64,000 nucleotides of DNA from an uncultured SAR92 cluster bacterium (GCA_902527245.1 CABZOI010000001.1:1-64000), one strand, 5' to 3'; counted from the stretch's first letter, positions 26,383 through 35,853 are shown. Numbers and translations are program-made. Notes: generated by a model from the sequence alone, not told the origin.

Positions 26383-27533
26383 GCTAAAAAATCCGTATTT
26401 TCGGCCAAAGTCTGCGTTAAAAATAAGCTTAATCCATTTTCATATCTTTCATTCGGGAGTAAAAAAGAGTCATGTCCTTTGTTAGATTGTATCCTCAAGT
26501 AAGTGACATTCTTTTTTTCATCAATTAGGTGTTGCACTATCTTTTCGGAGCATTCAGGAGAGAAACGCCAATCACTGGAAAATGAAATGACCAAAAATTT
26601 GCATTTCGATGTTTTAAAAACTTGATTGTTTTGTGTTGAGTTACCCTCAAAGTTAAACATATCCAACATCTTAGTAATTAGAATATAACTATTTGCATCA
26701 AAATGTTTTGTAAATTTGTCTCCTTGATAGTTTAAATAACTGGAGATTTGGAACTCTATATTTCTTTTTTTTTCATCATTTGAGTCACTATTTTTCAATG
26801 ACCTTCCAAATTTCTCGCCCAGTATATCGTCCGAGAGATAAGTGATATGGCCAACCATTCTGGCCAGTGCAAGTCCTTTAGATGGTGTGAGGCCTAAATT
26901 TAAGTAATCACCATTATTGAAATTTTCGTCTGACTGAATTGATCGCCGAGCGATCTCATTAAAGGCGATATTTTGAGCAGATAATTTGAGTGATGCAGCA
27001 ATAATGACACTACTTTTTACACAGTCAGGATATAGAACTGACCACTCCATTGCCTGCATGCCGCCGAGACTTCCTCCAATAACAGCCAACCATGTTTTGA
27101 TTTTGAGGACGTCCATAAGCATTTTTTGAGACTTGACCCAATCAGAAACTTCCAATGCAGGGAAACTGGCACCCCAAAATTTTCCTGTAGCTGTATTTAT
27201 CGTTGCTGGTCCGGTGCTTCCAAAACAGCTACCGATATTTGTGATACTTATAACATGAAATAAATTTGTGTCTATTGGTTTCCCTGGCCCAATATAATTA
27301 TCCCACCATCCGCTGACACCATCTTCATTCAAACCAGCAGCATGATGATTGCCACTCAATGCATGACAGATTAAAACAGCATTGCTTCGTGATTCATTAA
27401 GTTCACCATATGTCTCATAAATTATCTCATGTTTTGTGAGGGTTTCCCCACACTCTAAAACAAGAGGATCAGTAATTTCCACATCATTTATTGTGCGTTT
27501 TAAACCATCTTCATTTTTATTTTTTTGTGGCAT
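26379..27533 (-). CDS. metX: Homoserine O-acyltransferase
   Basis: Activates homoserine by acylation for methionine synthesis. The 384-residue alpha/beta-hydrolase has the oxyanion motif LICHALSGNHHA near residue 54, the nucleophile elbow GGSLGGMQAMEW with the catalytic Ser, the Asp in SSDWRFSPE and the His in NKGHDSFLL. MetX enzymes may use acetyl-CoA or succinyl-CoA; many gammaproteobacterial members use succinyl-CoA, so the acyl donor is left open. It heads metX-metW-DUF4426-rdgB-hemW. Confidence 0.94.
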   Translation of the reverse strand: MPQKNKNEDGLKRTINDVEITDPLVLECGETLTKHEIIYETYGELNESRSNAVLICHALSGNHHAAGLNEDGVSGWWDNYIGPGKPIDTNLFHVISITNIGSCFGSTGPATINTATGKFWGASFPALEVSDWVKSQKMLMDVLKIKTWLAVIGGSLGGMQAMEWSVLYPDCVKSSVIIAASLKLSAQNIAFNEIARRSIQSDENFNNGDYLNLGLTPSKGLALARMVGHITYLSDDILGEKFGRSLKNSDSNDEKKRNIEFQISSYLNYQGDKFTKHFDANSYILITKMLDMFNFEGNSTQNNQVFKTSKCKFLVISFSSDWRFSPECSEKIVQHLIDEKKNVTYLRIQSNKGHDSFLLPNERYENGLSLFLTQTLAENTDFLA

Positions 27534-27623
27534 AATTTTTTTGGGTAATGGCCTTAGCCTACAATTTTAATTTGAAAACTTTAGGTTGGCTATGTTGGGG
27601 CTACAAAAAATTTAGGTGAGAAG

Positions 27624-28661
27624 ATGAAATATAAGAATTTGGGGAAAACGGATATTAAAGTTTCTTTAATTGGACTTGGAACAATGACTTGGGGGCAACA
27701 GAATGATAAGCATGAGGCTTTTGAACAAATGAGTTATGCGTTGAGTCGTGGTGTTAATTTTTTTGATGCAGCTGAAATGTATCCGGTTCCACCCATGCAT
27801 GAGACACAGGGTGATACGGAGCGTTTTATTGGTGACTGGTTCTCTCAAACTGGCAATAGGTCCGAAGTTGTGCTTGCAACAAAAGTTGCAGGTCGTTCCA
27901 AAGATATGAAATATCTCAGAGGGGGACCTCGGTTGTCTGCGGATCACATAAGAGAGGCAATTGAAAATTCATTAGAAAGATTAAGAACTGATTACATTGA
28001 TTTATATCAAATTCATTGGCCAGAACGTCAAACTAATTTTTTTGGCAAACGTGGTTATGTTCACTCGGAGGATGATGATGCAATTAGTATTAAAGAAACA
28101 CTGAAAGCACTGAATCGTTTGTTGGAGGAAGGATTAGTTAGACAAATAGGCATATCTAATGAGACACCTTGGGGAGTGAACGAATACTTAAAGAATGCTG
28201 ACGGAGACATATCATCTAGAATTGTTACTATACAAAATGTCTATAATTTATTGAGCAGGCAGTTCGAGGTAGGTTTAGCAGAGATGTCTATTCGAGAGGA
28301 GGTCGGACTGCTCGCTTATTCACCCTTGGCTTTCGGGTTATTAACTGGTAAGTATATTTCAGGCCAATATCCTGAGGGCTCAAGACTGTCGCTTTTTAAA
28401 AGGTTTAGTAGGTATGGAAGTGATCAATGTCAACTTGCAACTAAAGATTATTCAAAAGTTGCTGAGGCTCATGGCTTGAGTCTCACTCAAATGTCTTTAG
28501 CTTTTGTCTTGACTCAACCTTTCGTAACAAGTTGTCTTATCGGTGCAACTACAATGCAACAATTGAAAGAAAATATTGATTCCATAGACATTCAACTATC
28601 TGATGAAATTTTGAGAGAAATATCAGAGGTACATGATAAGTATCCAGATCCTGCGCCTTGA
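27624..28661 (+). CDS. Aldo/keto reductase (Tas-like)
   Basis: NADP(H)-dependent oxidoreductase of the aldo/keto reductase superfamily, similar to E. coli Tas. The 345-residue protein begins with KYKNLGKTDIKVSLIGLGTM, has the catalytic Asp/Tyr region NFFDAAEMY near residue 47, the Lys in VLATKVAGRS, DYIDLYQIHWPE near 125 and the coenzyme loop LIGATTMQQLKENI near 310. AGGTGAG precedes the ATG. The gene sits on the plus strand between yggT and metX, which are next to each other in many relatives. Confidence 0.92.
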   Translation: MKYKNLGKTDIKVSLIGLGTMTWGQQNDKHEAFEQMSYALSRGVNFFDAAEMYPVPPMHETQGDTERFIGDWFSQTGNRSEVVLATKVAGRSKDMKYLRGGPRLSADHIREAIENSLERLRTDYIDLYQIHWPERQTNFFGKRGYVHSEDDDAISIKETLKALNRLLEEGLVRQIGISNETPWGVNEYLKNADGDISSRIVTIQNVYNLLSRQFEVGLAEMSIREEVGLLAYSPLAFGLLTGKYISGQYPEGSRLSLFKRFSRYGSDQCQLATKDYSKVAEAHGLSLTQMSLAFVLTQPFVTSCLIGATTMQQLKENIDSIDIQLSDEILREISEVHDKYPDPAP

Positions 28662-28668
28662 TAAAATA

Positions 28669-29220
28669 TCAGAAGACTAGGTTATTTATAAATCGCTGAA
28701 ATTGAGTTTCTGCAAATATCAACACAAGAATCGCTATCATGGGTGAGACATCAATCATGCCGATTGGCGGGATAATATTTCGAAATGGCCTCATATACGG
28801 GTCAATTATTTGATTAGTGAGCCTTACGAAAGGATGATCAGTGGTTCCGATCCAGCTCGATATCGCGATTATTAATATCCCATAAAGATAGATTTGTATC
28901 AGTGGTTTTATTAATGATATCAATGAAATAATAAAAAAGATTCCAAGCTGACTAGGCATTACACTCCCTAATGGAACTAAAATGGCAAAAAAGCTCCATT
29001 TCACGAGCACTGCGGCGCAGAGTGCAGATAAGTTAAAATTTTTTATGGTTGGAATTATCCTGGTTAAGGGTTCGACCACTGGCGCGGTAACTTTTAAAAT
29101 TACTTGGGAAACAGGATTAAAAAAATCTGCTTGTACAAGTTGAAGTAGAAACCTGATTAATAATAAGACAGAGTAAAAATCAATAAATAATCTTAAAAGT
29201 GATATCGCTTCGTTTTCCAT
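28669..29220 (-). CDS. yggT: YggT family inner-membrane protein
   Basis: Integral membrane protein of the YggT family, whose function is not established. The 183-residue chain has the typical internal duplication: two halves, each with membrane helices followed by a PVSQVILKVTAPVVEPLTRIIP-like stretch (first at about residue 37; second as LTNQIIDPYMRPFRNIIPP near 133). It follows proC by 20 bases on the same strand, as in most gammaproteobacteria, and ends 7 bases from the convergent aldo/keto reductase. Confidence 0.9.
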   Translation of the reverse strand: MENEAISLLRLFIDFYSVLLLIRFLLQLVQADFFNPVSQVILKVTAPVVEPLTRIIPTIKNFNLSALCAAVLVKWSFFAILVPLGSVMPSQLGIFFIISLISLIKPLIQIYLYGILIIAISSWIGTTDHPFVRLTNQIIDPYMRPFRNIIPPIGMIDVSPMIAILVLIFAETQFQRFINNLVF

Positions 29221-29240
29221 AAGATGCTCCTCAATCCTTT

Positions 29241-30056
29241 TTACACCGAAAAATCTTCCGACATTTCTTCAGCTCTCTCATAGGCGTTATGCATAGCCTC
29301 TCTCAGAGTACTCTCCAAGTTTCTTTTATTGAAGACGTTAAGTGCCCGCTCTGTAGTTCCACCTGGCGATGTAACTTGTTCTCTCAGCTGAGTTGGTGTG
29401 TTTTCCATTTTACGAATCATTTTCGAAGAACCAATAAAAGTTTGAATTAGTAATTCAAAAGCTTTCTTTTCGTCCAATCCGAGTTCTTGACCAATACCCT
29501 GCATTATCTCGAAAATTTTAAAAAAATATGCCGGGCTACTACCAGCTAGTGCGATTACTGCATTAATGTCTTTTTCATCGTCAACCCAGCAAGAATATCC
29601 AAGTGCATCAAAGATTTTTTTCACTTGATTCTTTGTTTTTTCACTTGTCTCTGGATTGGCATATAACCCAGTTGCACCACACAAAACTGCAGATGGTGTG
29701 TTTGGCATTGCCCTTACAATTACATTCGATTTTTCCAGCCAGGATTTTATTGAACTTGTTTTTACGCCTGCTGCTACAGAGATGATGACGGTAGATGGCT
29801 TTACAAAGCTTTTAACTTCGTTGATAACCCCTCTGATACTTTGTGGTTTTACAGCTAATATGAGTAAATCCGCATGTTTTACAGCTTTATTGTTTGAAAG
29901 ACAAATTTCAACGTTATATTTTTCTTTTAAAATATCTAGCTTGGTTTGATTTGGATCACAAACAGTTATCCTGTATTCGTCAGTATGTATATTAGAAAGA
30001 CCGCTAACAATGCAGGATGCCATATTGCCCCCACCAATAAAAACACAGGATTTCAT
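29241..30056 (-). CDS. proC: Pyrroline-5-carboxylate reductase
   Basis: Last step of proline synthesis, reducing pyrroline-5-carboxylate with NAD(P)H. The 271-residue length is standard. The N-terminal Rossmann motif FIGGGNMASCIVSGL (residues 6-20), VIISVAAGVKTSSI near 92, VRAMPNTPSAV near 113 and the signature QVTSPGGTTERAL near 238 are present. It starts 8 bases after yggS and is followed by yggT. Confidence 0.97.
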   Translation of the reverse strand: MKSCVFIGGGNMASCIVSGLSNIHTDEYRITVCDPNQTKLDILKEKYNVEICLSNNKAVKHADLLILAVKPQSIRGVINEVKSFVKPSTVIISVAAGVKTSSIKSWLEKSNVIVRAMPNTPSAVLCGATGLYANPETSEKTKNQVKKIFDALGYSCWVDDEKDINAVIALAGSSPAYFFKIFEIMQGIGQELGLDEKKAFELLIQTFIGSSKMIRKMENTPTQLREQVTSPGGTTERALNVFNKRNLESTLREAMHNAYERAEEMSEDFSV

Positions 30057-30064
30057 AAACTAAC

Positions 30065-30781
30065 CTACTCTCTTGGACCAAAAATATCAGTTCCAACCCT
30101 GACAATATTGGTATTCTCATAAATTGCCGCCTCTAGATCCGACGACATTCCCATTGATAGCGTATCAAAACAACTGTCATCATCCATACCTTGAGCAATT
30201 TCGTTAAATAAGTCGTTCAATTTTTTGAAAGGCTTTCTTTGCTCATTTAAAGATTGTCTTAATTGTGGAATCGCCATAAGTCCTCTTAATTTTAAGCCTG
30301 GCAAATTTTTAATCACAGGCACTGCATTAATCGCTTCTTTTATAGAGAAACCAGATTTTGACTTTTCATCGTCAACATTTATTTGTATACAAATATTTAT
30401 GTCCGCAAGACTGCTTTCTTTTTGAGCACTCAATCTTTCAGCTATTTTCAAACGGTCAACGCTATGTACCCATGAGAAATTGTTCGCTATTGCCCTGGTT
30501 TTATTGGATTGGATTGGTCCGATAAAATGCCAATTTATATTGGGAGGATTGAAATCTTGTATTTTCCCTAATGCTTCTTGAACATAATTTTCACCAAAAT
30601 GCCTCAGCCCACAACCGTAAGCTATTTTGATTAGATCTAAACTATGTTTCTTACTTACCGCAAGGATCTGTATGGATTCTGGGTTTCTTTTGCAAGTGCC
30701 TGATACTTCTTTAATTCTTTTATGAAGAGAAGAGATATTATCTCTTATAAAGTTCATTTTGGTTTCATGTGTCAGACGCAT
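30065..30781 (-). CDS. yggS: PLP homeostasis protein YggS (PLPBP family)
   Basis: Pyridoxal-phosphate-binding protein that helps balance cellular vitamin B6, without known enzymatic activity. The 238-residue protein has the cofactor lysine at ILAVSKKHSLD (Lys44), the HFGENYVQEAL motif near residue 77, WHFIGPIQSNK near 103 and SMGMSSDLEAAI near 215. The ATG at 30781 is 1 base after the yqgF stop, favouring coupled translation. The pilT/pilU genes often found near here in Pseudomonas are absent. Confidence 0.95.
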   Translation of the reverse strand: MRLTHETKMNFIRDNISSLHKRIKEVSGTCKRNPESIQILAVSKKHSLDLIKIAYGCGLRHFGENYVQEALGKIQDFNPPNINWHFIGPIQSNKTRAIANNFSWVHSVDRLKIAERLSAQKESSLADINICIQINVDDEKSKSGFSIKEAINAVPVIKNLPGLKLRGLMAIPQLRQSLNEQRKPFKKLNDLFNEIAQGMDDDSCFDTLSMGMSSDLEAAIYENTNIVRVGTDIFGPRE

Positions 30782-30782
30782 A

Positions 30783-31229
30783 CTAAAAATTCTCTGCTAA
30801 TTTCGGATCATTGAGATAACTTTGCAAAATAAAGGCAGCAGCAATATGGTCTGCTTTGGTGGCGTCAAAGTTTTTAAAAACTTCCTTTACTTTATTTTTT
30901 GCTTCTCTGCTGGATAACCTTTCGTCCATCAGCTTGACACTTTTATGGATTCGATTTTTTAAGCCTTTGGCAAAAGCTCTGGCTAGGCAACTCATCTCAC
31001 TCTCACTATCATCCATATTTACTGGGAGACCAACTATTAAAGTATTTGGATTCCATTCCTCAACTATAGTTTTTATTTCATCCCAATTTGGAATGCCATT
31101 TTTTGCTTTAATTATTTTAATGCCAGTTGATTGCTTGGTAATCGTTTGACCAAAAGCTATTCCGATTTGTTTTAGTCCAAAATCGAATGCTAGCACTGTT
31201 TCTATATTACTTTTGTTATGCATTTCCAT
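30783..31229 (-). CDS. yqgF: YqgF/RuvX family resolvase-like nuclease
   Basis: RNase H-fold protein implicated in processing the 5' end of pre-16S rRNA and formerly called a putative Holliday junction resolvase. The 148-residue protein has AFDFGLKQIGIAFG near residue 14 with the first catalytic Asp, TLIVGLPVNMD near 61 and DERLSSREA with DATKADHIAAAFILQ near the end, giving the other acidic residues. It overlaps yqgE by 14 bases; an alternative ATG two codons in would reduce that. Essential in many bacteria. Confidence 0.94.
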   Translation of the reverse strand: MEMHNKSNIETVLAFDFGLKQIGIAFGQTITKQSTGIKIIKAKNGIPNWDEIKTIVEEWNPNTLIVGLPVNMDDSESEMSCLARAFAKGLKNRIHKSVKLMDERLSSREAKNKVKEVFKNFDATKADHIAAAFILQSYLNDPKLAENF

Positions 31230-31770
31230 GACTAGGCATAAGATTTTTTAACTCAAAACCCATTAGCCTCGCAGCTTGAGACGCTTTTTCCAGAGGATCT
31301 GAATTAAACAAGATATCTTGATCCGATGGCATTGTTAACCAGCTACTCTCTGTGAGTTCCCTTTCAAGCTGTCCCGGCGACCATGATGAGTAACCCAGTA
31401 TCACCAATAATTCACTGGGGCCATTACCTTTCGCAATATCAAACAGGATGTCTTTTGATGTTGATATAGCAATATTTTCCGATATTTTACTCGTTGATTC
31501 CCAAGATTTAGAGCAAGGAGAATGCAAGACAAATCCTCTATCGCTTGACAAAGGGCCGCCTTTCAGAGTGTCTTCAAAGTTTTTACCCTTCTCATAGGAT
31601 ATTTCGAGTTGGTCAAAAATTTTATTTAATTTTATTTTGTTTGGATGATTGACTATTAAACCCATTGCACCCTCACTCGTATGCTCACAGATGTATACAA
31701 GAGAATTTTTAAACATTGGATCAACCAAATTTGGCATTGCTAATAAAAAGTTATTCTTAAAAGTCTGCAT
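31216..31770 (-). CDS. yqgE: YqgE/AlgH family protein
   Basis: Conserved protein of unknown biochemical role (UPF0301); AlgH was named for an effect on alginate regulation in Pseudomonas. The 184-residue chain shows the family pattern: NNFLLAMPNLVDPMFKNS at the N-terminus, EGAMGLIVNHP near residue 33, GGPLSSDRGFVLH near 70 and LGYSSWSPGQLERE near 125. It lies between gshB (6 bases upstream) and yqgF, as in many gammaproteobacteria. Confidence 0.94.
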   Translation of the reverse strand: MQTFKNNFLLAMPNLVDPMFKNSLVYICEHTSEGAMGLIVNHPNKIKLNKIFDQLEISYEKGKNFEDTLKGGPLSSDRGFVLHSPCSKSWESTSKISENIAISTSKDILFDIAKGNGPSELLVILGYSSWSPGQLERELTESSWLTMPSDQDILFNSDPLEKASQAARLMGFELKNLMPSHGNA

Positions 31771-31776
31771 TGGTTT

Positions 31777-32721
31777 TTATAGACGGTTTGAGATACATTC
31801 CATAAATAGATCACCTATAGAAAAATCTAACTCTTTGTCGATTTCTCTTGCGCAAGTTGGACTTGTCACGTTAATTTCTGTTAAAAAATCACCAATTATG
31901 TCTAACCCAACAAAAAGTAGTCCACGTTTGACGCATATTTCTGCAACAGAATTTGCAATCAACAAATCTCGTTCTGATAATTGCTTTACCACTCCTGAAC
32001 CTCCCGCAGCTAAATTTCCCCTAAATTCACCTTTCGGTGGAATCCGAGCTAAACAAAGAGGTATCACTCTACCATCGATAATTAATATTCTCTTGTCTCC
32101 ATTGCTAATGTCAGCAATATATTTTTGTGCCATGATTGTGCGCGTTCCAAATTTCGTCAGCGTTTCCAGTATTACGTTAATGTTTTCGTCTTTGTAATTG
32201 ACTTTGAATATTGATTCTCCGCCCATGCCATCTAATGGTTTATAAACTACCTCTTCATTTTGAGTGAGGAACGCTTTCAGTAGTTTTATATTCTTTGTGA
32301 CAATAAGAGGCGGAGTAAATTGTTTAAATTCGGTCGCAAAAATCTTCTCATTACAATCTCTCAAACTTTGAGGATCATTAACTATTAGGACACCTTTTCT
32401 TTTTGCAGCTTCGAGTATATAGGTTGAATAGATATATTCTTTATTAAAGGGGGGATCTTTTCTCATCAAAATGACATCTAGATCACTCATAGAGATATCC
32501 CTCTTAGTTTTCAGTTCAAACCACTCTTTTTCATCATCAAAAACGTTTAGTTCTGCTGTTAAAGCTCTGGGCTCATCACAATCTAGATATAAATCATTCT
32601 GTTCTATTAGGTAAAGGGTGAAACCTGATTTTTTCGCGGCAAGTAAAATAAGAAGTGAGGTATCTTTTTTAAAGTTAATGGATTGAATCGGATCCATTAT
32701 GATCCCAAGTTTTTTACTCAT
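31777..32721 (-). CDS. gshB: Glutathione synthetase
   Basis: Second step of glutathione synthesis: gamma-glutamylcysteine + glycine + ATP to glutathione. The 314-residue protein is a typical bacterial GshB: N-terminal GIIMDPIQSINFKKDTS, LMRKDPPFNKEYIYST near residue 85, the ATP-grasp loop KPLDGMGGESIFKV around 155 and RIPPKGEFRGNLAAGG around 224, ending near EINVTSPTCAREID. It is the first gene of gshB-yqgE-yqgF-yggS-proC-yggT. gshA is 19 kb away. Confidence 0.97.
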   Translation of the reverse strand: MSKKLGIIMDPIQSINFKKDTSLLILLAAKKSGFTLYLIEQNDLYLDCDEPRALTAELNVFDDEKEWFELKTKRDISMSDLDVILMRKDPPFNKEYIYSTYILEAAKRKGVLIVNDPQSLRDCNEKIFATEFKQFTPPLIVTKNIKLLKAFLTQNEEVVYKPLDGMGGESIFKVNYKDENINVILETLTKFGTRTIMAQKYIADISNGDKRILIIDGRVIPLCLARIPPKGEFRGNLAAGGSGVVKQLSERDLLIANSVAEICVKRGLLFVGLDIIGDFLTEINVTSPTCAREIDKELDFSIGDLFMECISNRL

Positions 32722-32880
32722 AATTTTTACGACAATATTTTTGAGTTACATTATAAATTAGTCGAATGTTAATCCATACTTTTTCTTGGTAGACGAGATT
32801 ACTTATTAAAAATTAATTTCTTAAATCTAACTCAGATGTTACTCTTTTTAAATTAGAAAATTTGAAAATTAGGGGGTTTT

Positions 32881-34500
32881 ATGAAAGGTCTGATGATGGA
32901 TTCGCAACTAACGATTACTTCAATAATGAAGCATGCGGATAAAATTCATGGTGCTAGTGAGATAGTCTCTTTTACAGCTGATAATCCCACTCATCGCTAT
33001 ACTTATAAGGATGCATTTAAGCGTACACGACAATTGGCAAATGCACTAAATGCATTAAAACTCAAAAAAGGAGATAGGATAGCTACGCTTGCATGGAATG
33101 ATTATCGACATTTTGAGCTATATTACGCTATTTCATGTTCAGGACAGATTTGCCACACTATAAATCCTAGATTATTCCCTGAGCAAATTGAATTTATTAT
33201 CAATCATGCTGAAGACAAGTGGATTTTTACTGATCCACTCTTTGTTCCTCTTTTAGAGGCTTTGAAGGATAAGTTAACTTCTGTAGAAGGATATATTGTT
33301 CTCACATCGGAAGACAGTATGCCGGAATGCTCTCTGGAAAATATTCATTGCTATGAGACTTTTATTAAAAACCAAAGTGAGCAGTTTGATTGGCCAAAGT
33401 TAGAAGAGGAAACCGCGAGTTCTATGTGCTACACGTCTGGCACTACCGGCAATCCTAAAGGGGTTGTTTATAGTCACAGAAGCACTGTTTTGCATTCACT
33501 AGTGGGATCACTTCCTGATGCAATGAATCTTTCTGGATCTGATGTAATAATGCCAATTGTTCCTATGTTTCATGTTAATGCTTGGGGTACTTCTTATAGT
33601 GCTCCTCTTGTGGGTGCTAAGCTTGTCTTCCCTGGCCCTAAAATGGCCGATGGAGAGACTCTCACCAATCTCATAAATGCAGAAAAGGTCACTTATTCCC
33701 TTGGAGTTCCGACTGTATGGCTTGCTTTGGTGGAGTATCTCAATGCTTCAGGTAAAACGGTTGATTCTCTTAAGAGTGTGGTTGTTGGAGGAGCTGCTTG
33801 TCCTCTGTCTCTGATGCATGCAATGGACAAGCATGACATTTATATGCATGTAGGGTGGGGAATGACAGAAATGAGTCCTCTAGGCTCTTACAATAAGCCC
33901 ATGGAATGGATGAAAGATGCAACAGATGAGGAAAAAGATGCCTACAGAGTGAGAGCAGGTAGACTAGTTTATGGCGTAGAAATGAAGATTGTTGACTCTG
34001 ATAAAAATGAGCTTCCTTGGGATGGAATTGCCTCAGGACTTTTAATGGTTCGTGGACCTTGGGTTTGCAATGGTTATTTCAGGTTAGACGATCAGCCCGC
34101 ATTTGATGATGATGGATGGTTTGATACAGGTGATATGGCTTCAATCGATGAGTATGGTTACGTTGTAATAACGGATCGAGTTAAAGATGTTATTAAGTCA
34201 GGAGGTGAGTGGATAAGTTCAATCGATGTAGAGAATGCTGCGATGGCTCATGATGAAGTTCAAGAGGCAGCAGTGATAGGTGTTCCCCATCCAAAGTGGA
34301 CAGAGCGCCCCTTATTAATAGTAGTGCCACCTGAGGGTAAAACTCCCGATAAAAATGACATTATCAAGTCACTAGAGGGGAAAATTGCAAAATGGTGGAT
34401 TCCGGAGGACTGTGTTTTTGTTGAAGAGATTCCCCATACTGCAACTGGAAAGATTAGTAAAAAAGATCTTCGGGAGCGCTTTAAAGAGTATGAATATTAA
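32881..34500 (+). CDS. Fatty acyl-CoA synthetase, AlkK-like
   Basis: AMP-forming ligase that activates a carboxylic acid to its CoA thioester. The 539-residue protein carries the adenylation motifs SMCYTSGTTGNPKGVVYSH (P-loop, near residue 180), GWGMTEMSP near 325, the GDMASIDEYGYVVITDR region near 420 and the C-terminal catalytic Lys in TATGKISKKDL. The N-terminal third (AWNDYRHFELYYAISCSG, CHTINPRLFPEQ) closely resembles medium-chain enzymes such as Pseudomonas AlkK and also the DMSP-pathway ligase DmdB, so fatty acid or methylmercaptopropionate use is possible. AGGGGG precedes the ATG. No pathway partners are adjacent. Confidence 0.88.
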   Translation: MKGLMMDSQLTITSIMKHADKIHGASEIVSFTADNPTHRYTYKDAFKRTRQLANALNALKLKKGDRIATLAWNDYRHFELYYAISCSGQICHTINPRLFPEQIEFIINHAEDKWIFTDPLFVPLLEALKDKLTSVEGYIVLTSEDSMPECSLENIHCYETFIKNQSEQFDWPKLEEETASSMCYTSGTTGNPKGVVYSHRSTVLHSLVGSLPDAMNLSGSDVIMPIVPMFHVNAWGTSYSAPLVGAKLVFPGPKMADGETLTNLINAEKVTYSLGVPTVWLALVEYLNASGKTVDSLKSVVVGGAACPLSLMHAMDKHDIYMHVGWGMTEMSPLGSYNKPMEWMKDATDEEKDAYRVRAGRLVYGVEMKIVDSDKNELPWDGIASGLLMVRGPWVCNGYFRLDDQPAFDDDGWFDTGDMASIDEYGYVVITDRVKDVIKSGGEWISSIDVENAAMAHDEVQEAAVIGVPHPKWTERPLLIVVPPEGKTPDKNDIIKSLEGKIAKWWIPEDCVFVEEIPHTATGKISKKDLRERFKEYEY

Positions 34501-34666
34501 AAATAATAACTTACGCTATTGTTTACGTTGCATAAATGATGAATCCCTATTTTATGTTACCATTTGATTGCAGTTATATTACAAAGTGGAGATGAGCTGT
34601 AAACCGCTATTGCTTTTCTCCGTTTATATTCTCAATAAAAAATAAAAATAAATGGGAGATCAAGCA

Positions 34667-35056
34667 ATGATTAAATTTATAACGTTCATTTTTGTTTCAT
34701 GTTTTTGTGTTTCTGCACTAGCTTTTGATCAAAAACCTCGCGAGCCATTTCAACCGTTAAAAGATTTGTTTAAGCAAGCAGATAAAAACAAAGATGGTGA
34801 AATTTCTTATGTTGAGCATGAAGACTTTATTGCGATGCAAGCTAACAAGGGCCGAGAGAGATTTGCAGAGCTCGATTCAGACGGGAATAACTCAGTTTCT
34901 AAAAAAGAGGCAAGAGACTTTGCAATAGAAAAGCTTAAAAAGATGCAAAAGAAACGCGAAAATATGATGGATGAAAGGATTCGCAAGCTAGAAGGCTGGG
35001 ATGGTAAAAAGCGGGAGAGACTCGAGGAGCTCAGGCGTATGAATAAAGAAAAGTAG
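34667..35056 (+). CDS. Secreted EF-hand calcium-binding protein
   Basis: Small exported protein with two EF-hand motifs. The 129-residue precursor has a signal peptide ending near ALA (residues 1-18). The first EF-hand loop, DKNKDGEISYVE, is canonical at all ligand positions; the second, DSDGNNSVSKKE, has Asn where the central Gly usually sits but keeps the ligands. The C-terminal third is a highly charged Lys/Arg/Glu helix. The ATG at 34667 is preferred to one five codons upstream because GGGAGA precedes it. Function unknown. A terminator follows, so it is monocistronic. Confidence 0.82.
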   Translation: MIKFITFIFVSCFCVSALAFDQKPREPFQPLKDLFKQADKNKDGEISYVEHEDFIAMQANKGRERFAELDSDGNNSVSKKEARDFAIEKLKKMQKKRENMMDERIRKLEGWDGKKRERLEELRRMNKEK

Positions 35057-35100
35057 CAAGGTTCTCCTGCATTTAGCTAATTATTTGAAAAATACTTATA

Positions 35101-35127
35101 AAGGTCACAAACGTGGCCTTTTTTTTT
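35101..35127 (+). terminator. Intrinsic terminator after the EF-hand gene
   Basis: AAGGTCAC-aaac-GTGGCCTT forms an 8-bp stem (one G-U pair) followed by seven more T residues. It separates the EF-hand gene from rpe. Confidence 0.88.
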
Positions 35128-35178
35128 GATTATTTATTCCGTATATAATGTCCTAGAATTTAGATTTTTATTTCGGCC

Positions 35179-35853
35179 ATGAAAGATTTCATTATTGCTC
35201 CATCAATACTTGCAGCTGATTTCGCTAAATTGGGTAAAGAAGTTGAGGATGTTCTATCTGCAGGAGCGGATATGATCCACTTTGATGTTATGGATAACCA
35301 GTTTGTTCCTAATTTAACTATGGGTCCTATGGTTTGTGAATCATTGATCAAGCATGGTATTGAAGCGCCCATCGATGTTCATTTAATGGTTCGGCCGGTG
35401 GATGCTCTAATTAAAATGTTTGCAAAAGCGGGCGCTACTTACATTACCTTTCATCCTGAGGCATCAGAGAATATTAAAATGTCTCTAGATTTGGTTAGAG
35501 ACTTGGATTGTAAAACCGGTTTAGTTTTAAACCCTCAAACAACATTTGAAACTATAGAACCTGTTCTCGAAGAATTAGACATGCTGGTATTAATGTCTGT
35601 AAATCCAGGTTTTGGTGGGCAATCGTTCATAGATTCAACATATGAAAAGATTGCTCAAGCAAGGACCTTGATTGAGCATAAAGGTTTGGACATTAGGTTG
35701 GAGGTTGATGGTGGCATAACCGAAAATAATATTTCTAGAGTAGCAGAATGTGGGGCAGATACTTTTGTTGCTGGCTCTGCCATATTCTCTAAACCAAATT
35801 ATGAAACTATAATAGATGAATTTAGAGATAAATTAGTCTCTAGCAAGGATTAA
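35179..35853 (+). CDS. rpe: Ribulose-phosphate 3-epimerase
   Basis: Interconverts ribulose 5-phosphate and xylulose 5-phosphate in the pentose phosphate pathway. The 224-residue TIM barrel has [14 protein letters not shown] at the start, the metal/catalytic residues in [14 protein letters not shown] and EVDGGI, and NPGFGGQ near residue 143. In the common DNHxVPN loop the His is replaced by Gln (DNQFVPN). A TATAAT box at 35144-35149 lies just upstream, directly after the preceding terminator. The phosphoglycolate phosphatase gene gph, which often follows rpe, is absent; trpE comes next. Confidence 0.96.
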   Translation: MKDFIIAPSILAADFAKLGKEVEDVLSAGADMIHFDVMDNQFVPNLTMGPMVCESLIKHGIEAPIDVHLMVRPVDALIKMFAKAGATYITFHPEASENIKMSLDLVRDLDCKTGLVLNPQTTFETIEPVLEELDMLVLMSVNPGFGGQSFIDSTYEKIAQARTLIEHKGLDIRLEVDGGITENNISRVAECGADTFVAGSAIFSKPNYETIIDEFRDKLVSSKD

